From: Thermodesulfovibrionales bacterium
GTDB lineage: Bacteria; Nitrospirota; Thermodesulfovibrionia; Thermodesulfovibrionales; SM23-35
Direction: 5' to 3'
NCBI GenBank assembly: GCA_022865525.1
Contig: JALHSV010000215.1
Location: 1 to 28,944 of the forward strand
DNA length: 28,944 bases
The first letter of the stretch is position 1. Each line of letters begins with the position of its first letter. Below the pieces are notes generated by a model that did not search any database, was not told the DNA's origin, and saw nothing but the letters and a program-made list of their open reading frames with translations. Below are positions 8,191 through 16,559 of this stretch, in pieces. Made by a program: the position numbers and the translations under genes.

Positions 8191-8199
8191 AAATAGCAG
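8191..8199. promoter_or_regulatory. AAATAGCAG motif in the p74/helicase-2 divergent spacer
   Basis: This second copy of AAATAGCAG lies in the 74-bp spacer between the p74 ATG (8169, minus) and the helicase-2 ATG (8244, plus). The same 9-mer occurs at 894-902. A promoter or initiator role is inference. Confidence 0.25.
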
Positions 8200-8243
8200 A
8201 CGTTTATTTAGTGGTGCCGCAAACGGACGCCAAGTTGTAGAAG

Positions 8244-10289
8244 ATGAACCCGATTAGTCTGATAAATACAAAAATTGACTACAAAAGTGCACCCGTGTCG
8301 AGTGTCTGTCTGCCGTCGGCTGTCAGCTCGTTTGACGATTTGGTCAACATGTCAGTACATGCACAAAGACTGCGCATGTTCCCAAGCGAGGCGGGAATCG
8401 TGCATTTTCGCAACTTTTCAACATTGCATCCCGGACATTCTGACATAAATAACGCTATATATGAGGTATTGTCGCCAGAACAGCGGCTTGTTTTTTTACG
8501 CATCCATCAAAGTATCGAAGAAGGCGAATACGATGGTGGCCAACCGGCTATTCTCGTCCTCGATTGTCCACCCGGCGCCGGAAAAACGTTCACGCTTTCT
8601 GCTTTTGCCATCACTTACAAAGACATAATAGCTGCCAGCGTTTATAAAACTGAACTGGCTTCAATCATGTCTCGAATTAGGACAATATCTGCATCAATTA
8701 GCGTTAAAAAGTTAACAATGCGCATGTTTCGTGTGAGTTTTTTTCAAGCATTCAACAAATACACCCCTGACACAGAGGAAGTTGACATTTTAATAAGGCT
8801 GCTGTTGCTGGTTCGCCAAAGTTGCTTTGTGAAATTGCCGGCCTTTAAAACGTTAATTATAGACGAATTTACTGTCATTGGCCCAGAGCTTTTGATAGCA
8901 ATTTACTTGGTTGGGCGGTATTATGGGATCAATGTTGTCTTTAGTGGTGATTCACAACAGCAAACAGCTATTGAAAAGTCACCAATGCATATGTGCTTCG
9001 GGCGAAGTGTGAGCAACAGCTATCTACTGCGGCACCTGGCGCCAATATCACTTCACCTTCGTAAAGTAATGCGGTGTAGTGACGTTGATTATAACCAAAT
9101 CCTCGATGACTATCGACAAATGATAAAAAAATATGGATATGGTGATACGCGATTAGGATTTTCCATGGAATATGAACTATTTAAAAATCTGAGAAGAAAC
9201 TACCACATGCCGCCCAATATCGATGCATGTTATTTAGCCGCGTGGCACCAGTCACTGCGTCGGCGCACCATTGATCTCGTTCAACATCTAACTGTGACAG
9301 AAACTACGTTTTTTGTGTCAAAATATTATGGAAAATATACAGATAAATCCAACATTACAAGACTCGTCCCCATTCCAAATGAGAGTCCAAAGTTTTTCAT
9401 GGGACTCGTGTTAATACCCGGAGATTTTTACATATACACTGGCAGTGATTGCATTAGTCTAGGACGCGTACAGTTAATCAGTGTACTTGTAAATGACAAA
9501 GGCGACCCGGAAAGCGTTACAATACGCCACCCCAGCCACCCAGGCAAGACGTTCATGCTTGGCAAGGTCACGCTCAAACAAACGTCCATCTTAAAAACGT
9601 TAGAAGACGCAATACGACTCGAATCTGTATTTATTGACAACGGATGTGATGGAATTGTCCAATTTCCGCTTTTAACGACCAGAGTATCCACTTTTCACAA
9701 TGCACAGGGGCTCACTATTGTCGGTGACGTTGAACTTAACTTTGACAATGCGCAGTGTGAGAGCATTTATGTTGGATTGTCTCGCATAACATCCGGTAAA
9801 CATCTACAAAAAATACATTCGTCTCGCACATATTCCCTCGAAATCACACACTTGTTCGAGAAATTGTGCGGAGATACTGAATTTTTCTACACTGCAAGTG
9901 AAAAGGAGATCAGGGGTATTTTGAATACTGCAAAATCTGCTGCTTACACCGATGACCAAACCGTGGAAGCTGTTAAGGCGTTGAATTTTAAGGAAATTAG
10001 CAATCCACACATATTTGAGAGGTCAAAACTCAAACCCTTGAAAATAAGACGTTCTGAGTTGACACAGTACACTGCCAATTTGAGTACATACGCGGAAACT
10101 CCACTTGAGCGCATATCCATATTCCTGGCAAATTCCAACATTCGAAATTTAGTCGATGCAGCTATCCCATTGGGAGGTTATGTTGACATGCAATCTGTTT
10201 TTGAGACCGGAACAATGCATAAATTTGTTGCAAACCGGTCAAAATTCAAGGCAGATTACGATGCGTTTTTTTCATCTAGACAGAGTTGA
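8244..10289 (+). CDS. helicase-2: Helicase 2, superfamily 1 DNA helicase
   Basis: This 681-residue protein has the ordered motifs of a PIF1/RecD-like superfamily 1 helicase, the nudivirus 'helicase 2'. A Q-like motif LSPEQRLVF is at 76-84, Walker A CPPGAGKT at 108-115, Walker B LIIDEF at 204-209, motif III FSGDSQQQTAI at 233-243, and the C-terminal motifs V and VI (HNAQGLTIVGD and YVGLSRITSG) at about 480-525. It would unwind DNA during viral replication or recombination, using ATP. The ATG at 8244 is the first after the divergent spacer with p74. The gene is intact and ends 14 bp into the 3' end of pif-2 on the other strand. Confidence 0.93.
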   Translation: MNPISLINTKIDYKSAPVSSVCLPSAVSSFDDLVNMSVHAQRLRMFPSEAGIVHFRNFSTLHPGHSDINNAIYEVLSPEQRLVFLRIHQSIEEGEYDGGQPAILVLDCPPGAGKTFTLSAFAITYKDIIAASVYKTELASIMSRIRTISASISVKKLTMRMFRVSFFQAFNKYTPDTEEVDILIRLLLLVRQSCFVKLPAFKTLIIDEFTVIGPELLIAIYLVGRYYGINVVFSGDSQQQTAIEKSPMHMCFGRSVSNSYLLRHLAPISLHLRKVMRCSDVDYNQILDDYRQMIKKYGYGDTRLGFSMEYELFKNLRRNYHMPPNIDACYLAAWHQSLRRRTIDLVQHLTVTETTFFVSKYYGKYTDKSNITRLVPIPNESPKFFMGLVLIPGDFYIYTGSDCISLGRVQLISVLVNDKGDPESVTIRHPSHPGKTFMLGKVTLKQTSILKTLEDAIRLESVFIDNGCDGIVQFPLLTTRVSTFHNAQGLTIVGDVELNFDNAQCESIYVGLSRITSGKHLQKIHSSRTYSLEITHLFEKLCGDTEFFYTASEKEIRGILNTAKSAAYTDDQTVEAVKALNFKEISNPHIFERSKLKPLKIRRSELTQYTANLSTYAETPLERISIFLANSNIRNLVDAAIPLGGYVDMQSVFETGTMHKFVANRSKFKADYDAFFSSRQS

Positions 10290-11358
10290 AAGCCTTTACC
10301 GGTTGACGCGTGGCAGAAGTTGGAATTACAGGGTGAAATGGAAAATCGTTATCAGTAGTCACTGCTGTCACTGTAAAATTTTGACAATCAGCTCCCGTGT
10401 CGTTAAACCTAGACGGTTGACACACCACCCTTGATGATGCATCTGAATAAATGCTTGATAATGTGTAACAATCTGTAGATATTGTGGTTTCATTTCCAAT
10501 TCTCCTCATGTAACAGCTAGTGCATTCGCTAAATGGGTCATTGGGGTCCCTGTTTGCCACCCGTGTGTCATTTAAATTGCCGCAATCACATTCTCCAGTC
10601 GGTTTTCGTTGAATTGACCTACTTGCCGCGTACATTGTGCGTGTACATGGATTTATGGCAGGATGCAGTCGGTCAATTGGGTGCGGCATAAATGCATTGA
10701 GGCGTGTGTCGTCACCGAACCTACACGTAAACCTAAAACTCCCATCGGGTAGCAATTCATCCTCATTTGTCATTTTAGTGTATCTATTGACGCGTTGGTT
10801 TAGCAAGTTGTCCATCAGCACACTGTTGGACGAGTGGTGATTTGAGTTGTTGCACGCCACTATCCGGTCGCCAAGTTCTCCGCCAAACATACGTGGGTAT
10901 TTGGGTCTACATGCCACACTGTTCACCGTTGCAACTGCATACGTTGTATTCAAGTTGCAGTTTGGTCTCAAAACCGTGCACCATGCACCTGGTTTCAATA
11001 ATTGCCCATTTGAATAGACAATTTCACCGGGTGATATTTGCAGTACTGATCCGGAATTGCCACAAAGTCGTTTACACGATAAATCGCTTGTGCTTTGTCC
11101 CATAAATATAGGCCCTTCTGCGCATTTTTGCATCTGATTAATAGATGGGTCGTTGGTTATAATATCAACAGACGGCAAATTTCCAATTCCATTGCCATTT
11201 ATAAGATCGGCCAGATTTTTGTTTTGTAATTGCAGGTTGGTTGTCCGCAAATACTCAAAATACGCACTAAAGTCGTAATTTAAATACAACATTACGTAAA
11301 ATACTGCGACTAGCAGCATTATCGTTATCAGCGTAAAAAATATGATGTCAGTTTTCAT
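10276..11358 (-). CDS. pif-2: Per os infectivity factor 2
   Basis: The 360-residue protein is PIF-2, a virion-membrane member of the oral-entry complex. After an N-terminal anchor (about residues 5-26), the ectodomain keeps the family landmarks: the KCAEGPIF...CKRLC cysteine group (about 78-99), the SNGQLLKPGAWC segment (about 116-127), ACRPKYP (about 149-155), VLMDNLLNQRVN, the DELLPDGSFRFTC segment, and TGECDCGN with the following ECTSCYMRR. These align in order with the remembered AcMNPV PIF-2 (382 residues). It is divergent from the RS-repeat protein gene and convergent with helicase 2. Confidence 0.94.
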   Translation of the reverse strand: MKTDIIFFTLITIMLLVAVFYVMLYLNYDFSAYFEYLRTTNLQLQNKNLADLINGNGIGNLPSVDIITNDPSINQMQKCAEGPIFMGQSTSDLSCKRLCGNSGSVLQISPGEIVYSNGQLLKPGAWCTVLRPNCNLNTTYAVATVNSVACRPKYPRMFGGELGDRIVACNNSNHHSSNSVLMDNLLNQRVNRYTKMTNEDELLPDGSFRFTCRFGDDTRLNAFMPHPIDRLHPAINPCTRTMYAASRSIQRKPTGECDCGNLNDTRVANRDPNDPFSECTSCYMRRIGNETTISTDCYTLSSIYSDASSRVVCQPSRFNDTGADCQNFTVTAVTTDNDFPFHPVIPTSATRQPVKAFNSV

Positions 11359-11420
11359 ATTTGGCGGCTATTTGTCCAAATAGTTGTAACCACTAACTTT
11401 GTGAAACGCAAAAAATCAAA

Positions 11421-12578
11421 ATGCGCATTTTCGAGAGAGCTTCAATCATCTCAACACTCAGCGAAGACGTCGGAATTCGCAAATTTCTCGCAACTCGGCC
11501 TAAACTTACCAAGGACGAGTTGGTGGAGATGTGCGCATGTCTTAACAGCATCAAGTCAAAACGTCAAATCATCATGGTTGCAAAATGGATGTGCAAAAAT
11601 GGACTTCAAGTTGCAGTTAACAGGCTTCCAGCGCTCGGCAAAGTGTTAAATCCTGAAAATCTTAGTATTGAGCTACAACCAGACGAAATTGAAATTCTGA
11701 TTCGCGACACAAACGGACAATCTGCTCCAATTAGCAATTTGTACATCACAATTGCAAAAAACATGGGAATGAGTTTGATTGGGTCTAATTTATTGACTTT
11801 GTTAAACGCACAAGTTAGCTCTACAAACAACGAAGCAGACACTATCAGTGCTTCTGGATTTTTAGAGGACATTTTACACGCTGCAAATGATATCACTGAT
11901 AAAAATTCACTAAATGATATCACTGCAGCTAAACTTGGTGAAATTGCTACACCACCGCGAAAGCGAAAATACTCGACTGATTCTGAAATATCAGAAATAT
12001 CCTATTCACCGCTGCCGCGTCAGGCAAAAAAACGCATCTGCTTTGATACGCAGAAGTCGTCAACAAACGATGACATCGAGCCGAAGGCGAAGGCGAAGGC
12101 TCCGTCTCGATCGGTGTCGCCTCTGGTGGAACCATACAAGTCGGTGTCTCGTTCGCCGTCGCCTGCTGTACTTAACAAGTCGGTGTCTCGTCCTTCGTCG
12201 CCCGTGATGTTGGTCGACGAGGCGGCCCGTCGTTGTTCTCCAGTAGCGCCACAAGTTGTGTATCAGCGTTCCCCATCTCCATACGTATCTAAAATGCGTT
12301 CCCCTTCTCCACGCGTTTCAGTGTCACCCCCTTACCGGCGCTCGTCCCCAAATAGATGGGATTCTGACAGCATTGACTCTTTTGGTGGTGATTTGTTTGC
12401 GAATAATACATATTCAACGGGGCGCAGTTCTGTAAATAAGCTTATTCCGCCAGTAGAGGCAGCGTCCCCGCCACCAATGAACATTGACGCGTTCACAAAG
12501 ACGTTAAAATCCAACGCCAAGATAGAAAACGAGATAACTCGCCTATTAAACACCAAAATTCTTCCAATCAACACATAA
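11421..12578 (+). CDS. Hypothetical basic protein with RS/SP-rich repeats
   Basis: This 385-residue protein has a folded-looking N-terminal half (about 1-140) and a disordered C-terminal half rich in Arg, Ser and Pro. In the latter, KSVSR followed by SP dipeptides recurs at a 13-residue spacing (about residues 240 and 253), and RSPSP-type motifs recur to about 310, resembling phosphorylatable SR domains that bind RNA, DNA or SR kinases. A run of alternating Ala-Lys (AKAKAKA) comes from three GAAGGC units at 12083-12100. Candidate nuclear signals are PPRKRK near 174 and KKRI near 204. No named family is recognised. The stop at 12576-12578 abuts the stop of the next gene on the other strand with no spacer. 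Confidence 0.75.
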   Translation: MRIFERASIISTLSEDVGIRKFLATRPKLTKDELVEMCACLNSIKSKRQIIMVAKWMCKNGLQVAVNRLPALGKVLNPENLSIELQPDEIEILIRDTNGQSAPISNLYITIAKNMGMSLIGSNLLTLLNAQVSSTNNEADTISASGFLEDILHAANDITDKNSLNDITAAKLGEIATPPRKRKYSTDSEISEISYSPLPRQAKKRICFDTQKSSTNDDIEPKAKAKAPSRSVSPLVEPYKSVSRSPSPAVLNKSVSRPSSPVMLVDEAARRCSPVAPQVVYQRSPSPYVSKMRSPSPRVSVSPPYRRSSPNRWDSDSIDSFGGDLFANNTYSTGRSSVNKLIPPVEAASPPPMNIDAFTKTLKSNAKIENEITRLLNTKILPINT

Positions 12579-12941
12579 TCAGGCGGAAGTTCCAATTCTA
12601 TTATCAATTTCACCGAGTTTCCTGTACACGTCACCAAACGTCGACATAATCTCCAAATTATTCTTGTTTAATGTCTTGCAATCCTCTGCAAATCGGGTAA
12701 GCATAGGCTGCAGCTCGTTGGCCGATAATGCACCGGCGCCAGCTTCTTCAAGTGCCGTTACTCTACCGTCAATTTCCTCAATCTGGTCTTCCATGGATTT
12801 AATTTTGGTGTCGACCAAAATTGCCAGTGCAGCCACTGATTTTATGATTATTTGGTCATTCCTGTTACTCATATAGTAAAAGTTCAAAAATACTAAAAGA
12901 ACAATAAAAATTGTAATTAGAAAAAAGGCAGTGTCGTCCAT
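12579..12941 (-). CDS. Small membrane protein with coiled coil
   Basis: The 120-residue product has an N-terminal hydrophobic anchor (about residues 6-23) followed by a charged stretch with heptad-like spacing (about 30-70, MEDQIEEIDGRVTALEEA) that predicts a coiled coil. No family is recognised; such type-II anchored coiled-coil proteins are common virion-envelope or assembly factors. The 9-mer GTAGGTAGC lies just upstream (12952-12960 on the minus strand), as it does upstream of the gene at 15384-15737. Confidence 0.65.
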   Translation of the reverse strand: MDDTAFFLITIFIVLLVFLNFYYMSNRNDQIIIKSVAALAILVDTKIKSMEDQIEEIDGRVTALEEAGAGALSANELQPMLTRFAEDCKTLNKNNLEIMSTFGDVYRKLGEIDNRIGTSA

Positions 12942-12951
12942 TTTTGCAGCA

Positions 12952-12960
12952 GCTACCTAC
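12952..12960 (-). promoter_or_regulatory. GTAGGTAGC motif, candidate promoter element
   Basis: On the minus strand GTAGGTAGC occurs 11 bp before the ATG at 12941 and overlaps the stop of the next gene upstream. An identical 9-mer precedes the gene at 15384-15737. Role is inference. Confidence 0.25.
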
Positions 12961-13250
12961 GCACATCTCGCCATATATTCAACATCGCAGCTGTTATTGA
13001 AAATTTTATAAATTAACGACACCTTTTCGTACATTGGATATATATTATCGCGATCGTCCACTATCAGAGCATATTGGCAGTTGGTCCTCATCACATTCAA
13101 CAAATCCACAAGATTGCCAATCAGAGCTGATTGGTCGGTCGTGACAATCACGTGACGGCCAGCTGTCGCCACATTTGCCAATATAACTTTGGTTGCGTTT
13201 GCGTTTGTGTCCCTTGAAATGTCAGCATTGTCCATTAATAATACAAACAT
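12957..13250 (-). CDS. Hypothetical protein, 97 residues
   Basis: From the ATG at 13248-13250 this gives 97 residues; the frame extends further only to a TTG. The start overlaps the start of the divergent gene at 13219 by 32 bp. Alternating hydrophobic strands and helices (for example HVIVTTDQSALIGNLVDLL and YALIVDDRDNIYPMY) look like a small folded alpha/beta protein. No family is recognised, and the frame could be spurious, but it fills the space between two genes exactly and ends 16 bp before the next ATG on its strand. Confidence 0.55.
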   Translation of the reverse strand: MFVLLMDNADISRDTNANATKVILANVATAGRHVIVTTDQSALIGNLVDLLNVMRTNCQYALIVDDRDNIYPMYEKVSLIYKIFNNSCDVEYMARCA

Positions 13251-14004
13251 ATCGACTGTCAGTGGTGGATTTAACAAAACTCGGCGTCAATTCTATTTTC
13301 TCAATTACAGAGACCCTTTGGTAAATTGTGCAAAAATTCGGCTAAATACAGGCAGTCGTGCATACGTTTACCGAGAATTTCGAGGTTTTTCGAGCAAACC
13401 ATTCAATGAACGGGAGATTACGTCATTTGTCAACGTCATACTTGCACAATTTCAGGGAATACGCCTTGTCGACCAAGATGATATCATGAAATTTTACCGG
13501 CGTGATCCATGCGACATGTTTTATAGCGTAAAAATCGACACAGACGCTCCCTTTACACCAGCCATGTTTCAAATTTCCGAAAAAAACCAGCTACTCAATT
13601 GTGTGGTTAGTGCGTCTCATGGCAGGAACGAGGATATTCCCAAAATCCCGTACCCACCGAACGTTACGTACAAATATTCGTATGCAGAGCTTTGTGAACT
13701 CACAAATTTGACTGAATTTGCAAAGTACTTTGACACCACATATGGTCGTGGCCTATCTGCAATGTGGGCCAAATATCTGGTGAGCGGTATTAGGCGAGCA
13801 CGGTGTGTACTCGCAAACTGCTTAAGATACGACGATGTTGAAATTTTGACACGCCTAGTACCCAAATCTTCAGATTATCGCAATTTCTATGATATTATTG
13901 CATTAATCGAAGACGCACAGAATTTAGTAGATGCAACAAACGCAAACGCGTTTACAACCAACATTACACACGAGTTTTCCACGTTAAAATTCATACAAGC
14001 ATGA
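13219..14004 (+). CDS. Hypothetical protein, 261 residues
   Basis: The open frame begins at a TTG (13189); the first ATG is 13219 and is used here. The protein is soluble in prediction, with scattered Cys and aromatic residues and no motif that I recognise. It may be one of the lineage-conserved nudivirus proteins of unknown function. Its start overlaps the divergent 97-residue gene, and its stop overlaps the next ATG by 4 bp (ATGA), a coupling typical of compact genomes. Confidence 0.7.
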   Translation: MSALSINNTNISTVSGGFNKTRRQFYFLNYRDPLVNCAKIRLNTGSRAYVYREFRGFSSKPFNEREITSFVNVILAQFQGIRLVDQDDIMKFYRRDPCDMFYSVKIDTDAPFTPAMFQISEKNQLLNCVVSASHGRNEDIPKIPYPPNVTYKYSYAELCELTNLTEFAKYFDTTYGRGLSAMWAKYLVSGIRRARCVLANCLRYDDVEILTRLVPKSSDYRNFYDIIALIEDAQNLVDATNANAFTTNITHEFSTLKFIQA

Positions 14005-14351
14005 ACAGCGATCAAGAATTAGCACAGCAAGTGACTGCAGACAGCGCACGCGTGCGGTCCAGTATGGACAACATTGAACCACTTGAACCGTCACAGCCGC
14101 CAACACTCGGCAAATCCACCGCTGGTGCCGATGTAACAATGCCGGATATACCAACATACGTCTACCCCACCGTCATTGTGCTTTCTGTTGTCATAATTGC
14201 CATAATGGTACTTGCCAGCACCGCACAGACACTCGTCAAGATTTTCGTATTTATCCTTGCAATTATTGCAATATTCGCCCTTTATGTTCGGTCTCAAGGT
14301 ATTATGCAGCTAAAGTATGCCTTTACCAGCTACCGCGATAAGGCTACATAA
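14001..14351 (+). CDS. Small two-segment membrane protein
   Basis: This 116-residue product has a hydrophilic N-terminal half rich in Pro and Ser and two adjacent hydrophobic segments at about 54-74 and 77-96, predicting a membrane hairpin. It starts in a 4-bp overlap with the preceding gene and ends overlapping the recombinase gene by 8 bp. Short PIF or ODV-envelope proteins have such shapes, but none could be assigned by motif. Confidence 0.65.
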   Translation: MNSDQELAQQVTADSARVRSSMDNIEPLEPSQPPTLGKSTAGADVTMPDIPTYVYPTVIVLSVVIIAIMVLASTAQTLVKIFVFILAIIAIFALYVRSQGIMQLKYAFTSYRDKAT

Positions 14352-15372
14352 AAATGTCGTTCAATTCTTTGAAATAGCCGCCGTCCATGCTCGATAGCGC
14401 TTTAAACACACGTTCGTTTCGCAATTTGTCAAAACGGACATAGCGCTTTGTTGTGGCTATGCTTTTATGATTCATGAGCAATCTGGCAGCCTCCAGTTCA
14501 CCATTTGATGCCAAATTTGTGGCTACCACATACTTTATCGTGTGCATTCCAAATCCAAATGGAGGCTCAACTTGGTTTGCAATTCTGTAAATGTCACGAA
14601 TCTCGTACTTGATTGTACGGTCAGTCATACGGAATAAACGATCGTTTACTCCATATTCGGCCATTGCTTGGATGGGCACGCGGAAAAAAACTTCCATTTG
14701 CCTCAATAATTGGTCAAATGCTGAGTAATAAAACACCATCCATTCTGTCTGGTTACATTTTCGCTGCAATTTTACCACGTTCTCACGCCTTAGTAGCCGT
14801 ATCAAGATATCAGCGTCAATGCGCATCACCTCGGCAACTCGCAGGCAAGTTAGCGACGCAAACCGAATAGCTATCGCTTTCGTTATTTGTGACGACAATT
14901 TATGATGATTAGCACGCTCTGGCCCCCGAACTTCTGCAAACTTTTCTGATAGCACCACACCATAATCCGTGTGCCCAACCGACATATCAACGCGTCGCTG
15001 AACCTCATGCATCGTTTTTACAAACGCTTCCATGGGCGGCATTCTCTGCTGTGATGGTTTTATTTTTTGAAACGCAAACTCATTGATTTGGACCTCTTCT
15101 TCGCCAAACAGCCCAATATTTTGCAAAACGCTGAAATATTTTCTCGCTGTGTTTGCAGAATAGCGACGCATTGCAAATATCTCAGAGACGATTTTTGCCC
15201 GGTCCATCCGGTTCTCAATGCCATACACATCGTGTTCGTACAGTTGCATTTTTAGTGCCGCCGGAATAGCAGAATCTACCCGGTCTCTTATCTCAGAATC
15301 TCGTTTTGATGCATTCAACAACCGCTCACGCAGCTTATTTAGTCGCTTCGATACATAAACGCCATCAGCCAT
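14344..15372 (-). CDS. Tyrosine recombinase/integrase (nudivirus integrase or VLF-1 type)
   Basis: The 342-residue protein matches tyrosine recombinases, which in nudiviruses include both an integrase and VLF-1, involved in genome processing and very-late expression. The catalytic domain is at about 160-320: the first Arg is R178 (SLTCLRVAEV), box II reads GMHTIKYVVAT with H277 and, unusually, K280 where an Arg is expected, the next His is H302 (LMNHKSIATTKRY), and the nucleophile is Y311. An N-terminal helical domain at about 50-130 fits a core-binding domain. The R-to-K change at the HxxR box makes catalytic activity uncertain. VLF-1 and integrase cannot be told apart by eye. The 3' end overlaps the convergent membrane gene by 8 bp. 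Confidence 0.88.
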   Translation of the reverse strand: MADGVYVSKRLNKLRERLLNASKRDSEIRDRVDSAIPAALKMQLYEHDVYGIENRMDRAKIVSEIFAMRRYSANTARKYFSVLQNIGLFGEEEVQINEFAFQKIKPSQQRMPPMEAFVKTMHEVQRRVDMSVGHTDYGVVLSEKFAEVRGPERANHHKLSSQITKAIAIRFASLTCLRVAEVMRIDADILIRLLRRENVVKLQRKCNQTEWMVFYYSAFDQLLRQMEVFFRVPIQAMAEYGVNDRLFRMTDRTIKYEIRDIYRIANQVEPPFGFGMHTIKYVVATNLASNGELEAARLLMNHKSIATTKRYVRFDKLRNERVFKALSSMDGGYFKELNDIFM

Positions 15373-15383
15373 GTTGTGTCTGT

Positions 15384-15737
15384 CTAATTTGACAGCTCGT
15401 CAGTTTTATAAGCTTGTAGCATTTCATGTAGCTTTTTGGCATCACTCAATGTGTCAACGTCTGCTTTAGCAATACCACTGTGAATACGGGTCATTAATAG
15501 CAAGGCATTATCAATGTCGAGCTTTTCCAATTTTACGCGTTTACATGTTGATTGTGCGACCTCAATTAGCAGCGTCGCACTGTCTTCTGTGCACTCATGC
15601 TGGCGCTTTGTATGCGCCTCATTACTATCGCTATCCGAAGACGACGACGAAGACGATCCAGATAACGAACTTTTACGCCTTGGTGCGTCTTTTGCGTACA
15701 TTGTTGAAAATTGAGTAGGATTAATTGGCTCAACCAT
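15384..15737 (-). CDS. Hypothetical acidic-serine protein
   Basis: This 117-residue protein has a run of serines with Asp (SGSSSSSSSDSDSN, about residues 26-39), a typical casein-kinase-2 target region, and a helical C-terminal part (about 55-115). No family is recognised. It ends 11 bp before the recombinase ATG on the same strand, so the two could share a transcript. Confidence 0.6.
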   Translation of the reverse strand: MVEPINPTQFSTMYAKDAPRRKSSLSGSSSSSSSDSDSNEAHTKRQHECTEDSATLLIEVAQSTCKRVKLEKLDIDNALLLMTRIHSGIAKADVDTLSDAKKLHEMLQAYKTDELSN

Positions 15738-15752
15738 TTTTTTTTCTTTACT

Positions 15753-15761
15753 GCTACCTAC
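15753..15761 (-). promoter_or_regulatory. GTAGGTAGC motif, candidate promoter element
   Basis: This is the second copy of the minus-strand 9-mer GTAGGTAGC, here continuing as GTAGGTAGCAGTAAAG, 16 bp before the ATG at 15737. TAGCAGTAAA also occurs at 915-924 upstream of the EEP-like gene. Role is inference. Confidence 0.25.
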
Positions 15762-15767
15762 GTAGCT

Positions 15768-16559
15768 TCATCCCAGAAGACGGCGAAACGCTTCCGCACT
15801 GTCACTGTCTCCATAATAGTCTACTAAACGGAAGAATATTTCACGTTTTGTGGCAGTTGGGCTGCTAGTTGCCAAAACATTGAAACAAAAGCAAGAGTGT
15901 AGGCCGGTGTAATCAAATGACACAAAAAATTGCACTCGTCCTTTCAGTCGGCACTTTGGGTTTGTACAACCGCCCAATTGCTGCTTTTTCCCACTACTAG
16001 ACTTTGCCGATGACTCTCTATAAAAAATGTACCTCACTATATCGACTAAATTCATCGATTGCTTCGCAAGTGCTTCATTTTTTATGTTATTTGACAATTT
16101 TAACGCATATCGGAACAAAAACTGAATTCCACCATTTGCGTCAAGTGAAGCGACGTTCTCGATAAATTTTTTAGAATTTCCTGTTTTTTCAAGTATTTGA
16201 TTTAAAATTGATGACTCGTGGAGGTGTTTGAAGTACAATATCAGTTGTGACACAACACTTATCAGTAACGCCGAGTTTGTGGCATTGGAGAGGCTTGCGA
16301 TTGTTGTTATCACCCTTTCTTTTGTGTATTCATTGGCATCCAAATATCCACCTTGCTCATTGTACGTGCGAGGAGCGTAACTTTCTGGATTTATTCGCGT
16401 CGTATTTGATTGCGGTGACTTAAAACGGACCAAATGGTAAAAACGTCCGTCTGCTGACACACCCATCTCACAGTTTTTGACTTCGTACAAGCTCGACGGA
16501 TCGTGAACACAACACCGATACGCAATGCCGGCGCCATCTTCTAGCGTTCCTTGTTGCAT
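15768..16559 (-). CDS. Hypothetical protein with a Cys cluster near the C terminus
   Basis: From the ATG at 16557-16559 the product is 263 residues; the frame extends to a GTG at 16577. A C-terminal segment holds CTNPKC, then 19 residues, then CFC (about residues 197-223), which could bind a metal. The length and a C-terminal Cys group recall LEF-5, a late transcription factor with a TFIIS-like zinc ribbon, but the Cys spacing differs and the ribbon's conserved acidic loop is not seen, so this is not called. The start overlaps the divergent gene at 16525 by 35 bp. Confidence 0.65.
   Translation of the reverse strand: MQQGTLEDGAGIAYRCCVHDPSSLYEVKNCEMGVSADGRFYHLVRFKSPQSNTTRINPESYAPRTYNEQGGYLDANEYTKERVITTIASLSNATNSALLISVVSQLILYFKHLHESSILNQILEKTGNSKKFIENVASLDANGGIQFLFRYALKLSNNIKNEALAKQSMNLVDIVRYIFYRESSAKSSSGKKQQLGGCTNPKCRLKGRVQFFVSFDYTGLHSCFCFNVLATSSPTATKREIFFRLVDYYGDSDSAEAFRRLLG

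Noticed and set aside
12060..12254. Arg-rich minus-strand frame that looks like a P6.9 protamine
   Set aside because: It is the antisense shadow of the SP/RS-rich coding repeats at 12080-12330; the Arg run follows from the Ser- and Pro-codon pattern of the plus-strand gene.
15768..16559. LEF-5 assignment
   Set aside because: Length and a C-terminal Cys group fit, but the Cys spacing (C-x4-C, 19 residues, C-x-C) is not that of the TFIIS-like ribbon; left as hypothetical.
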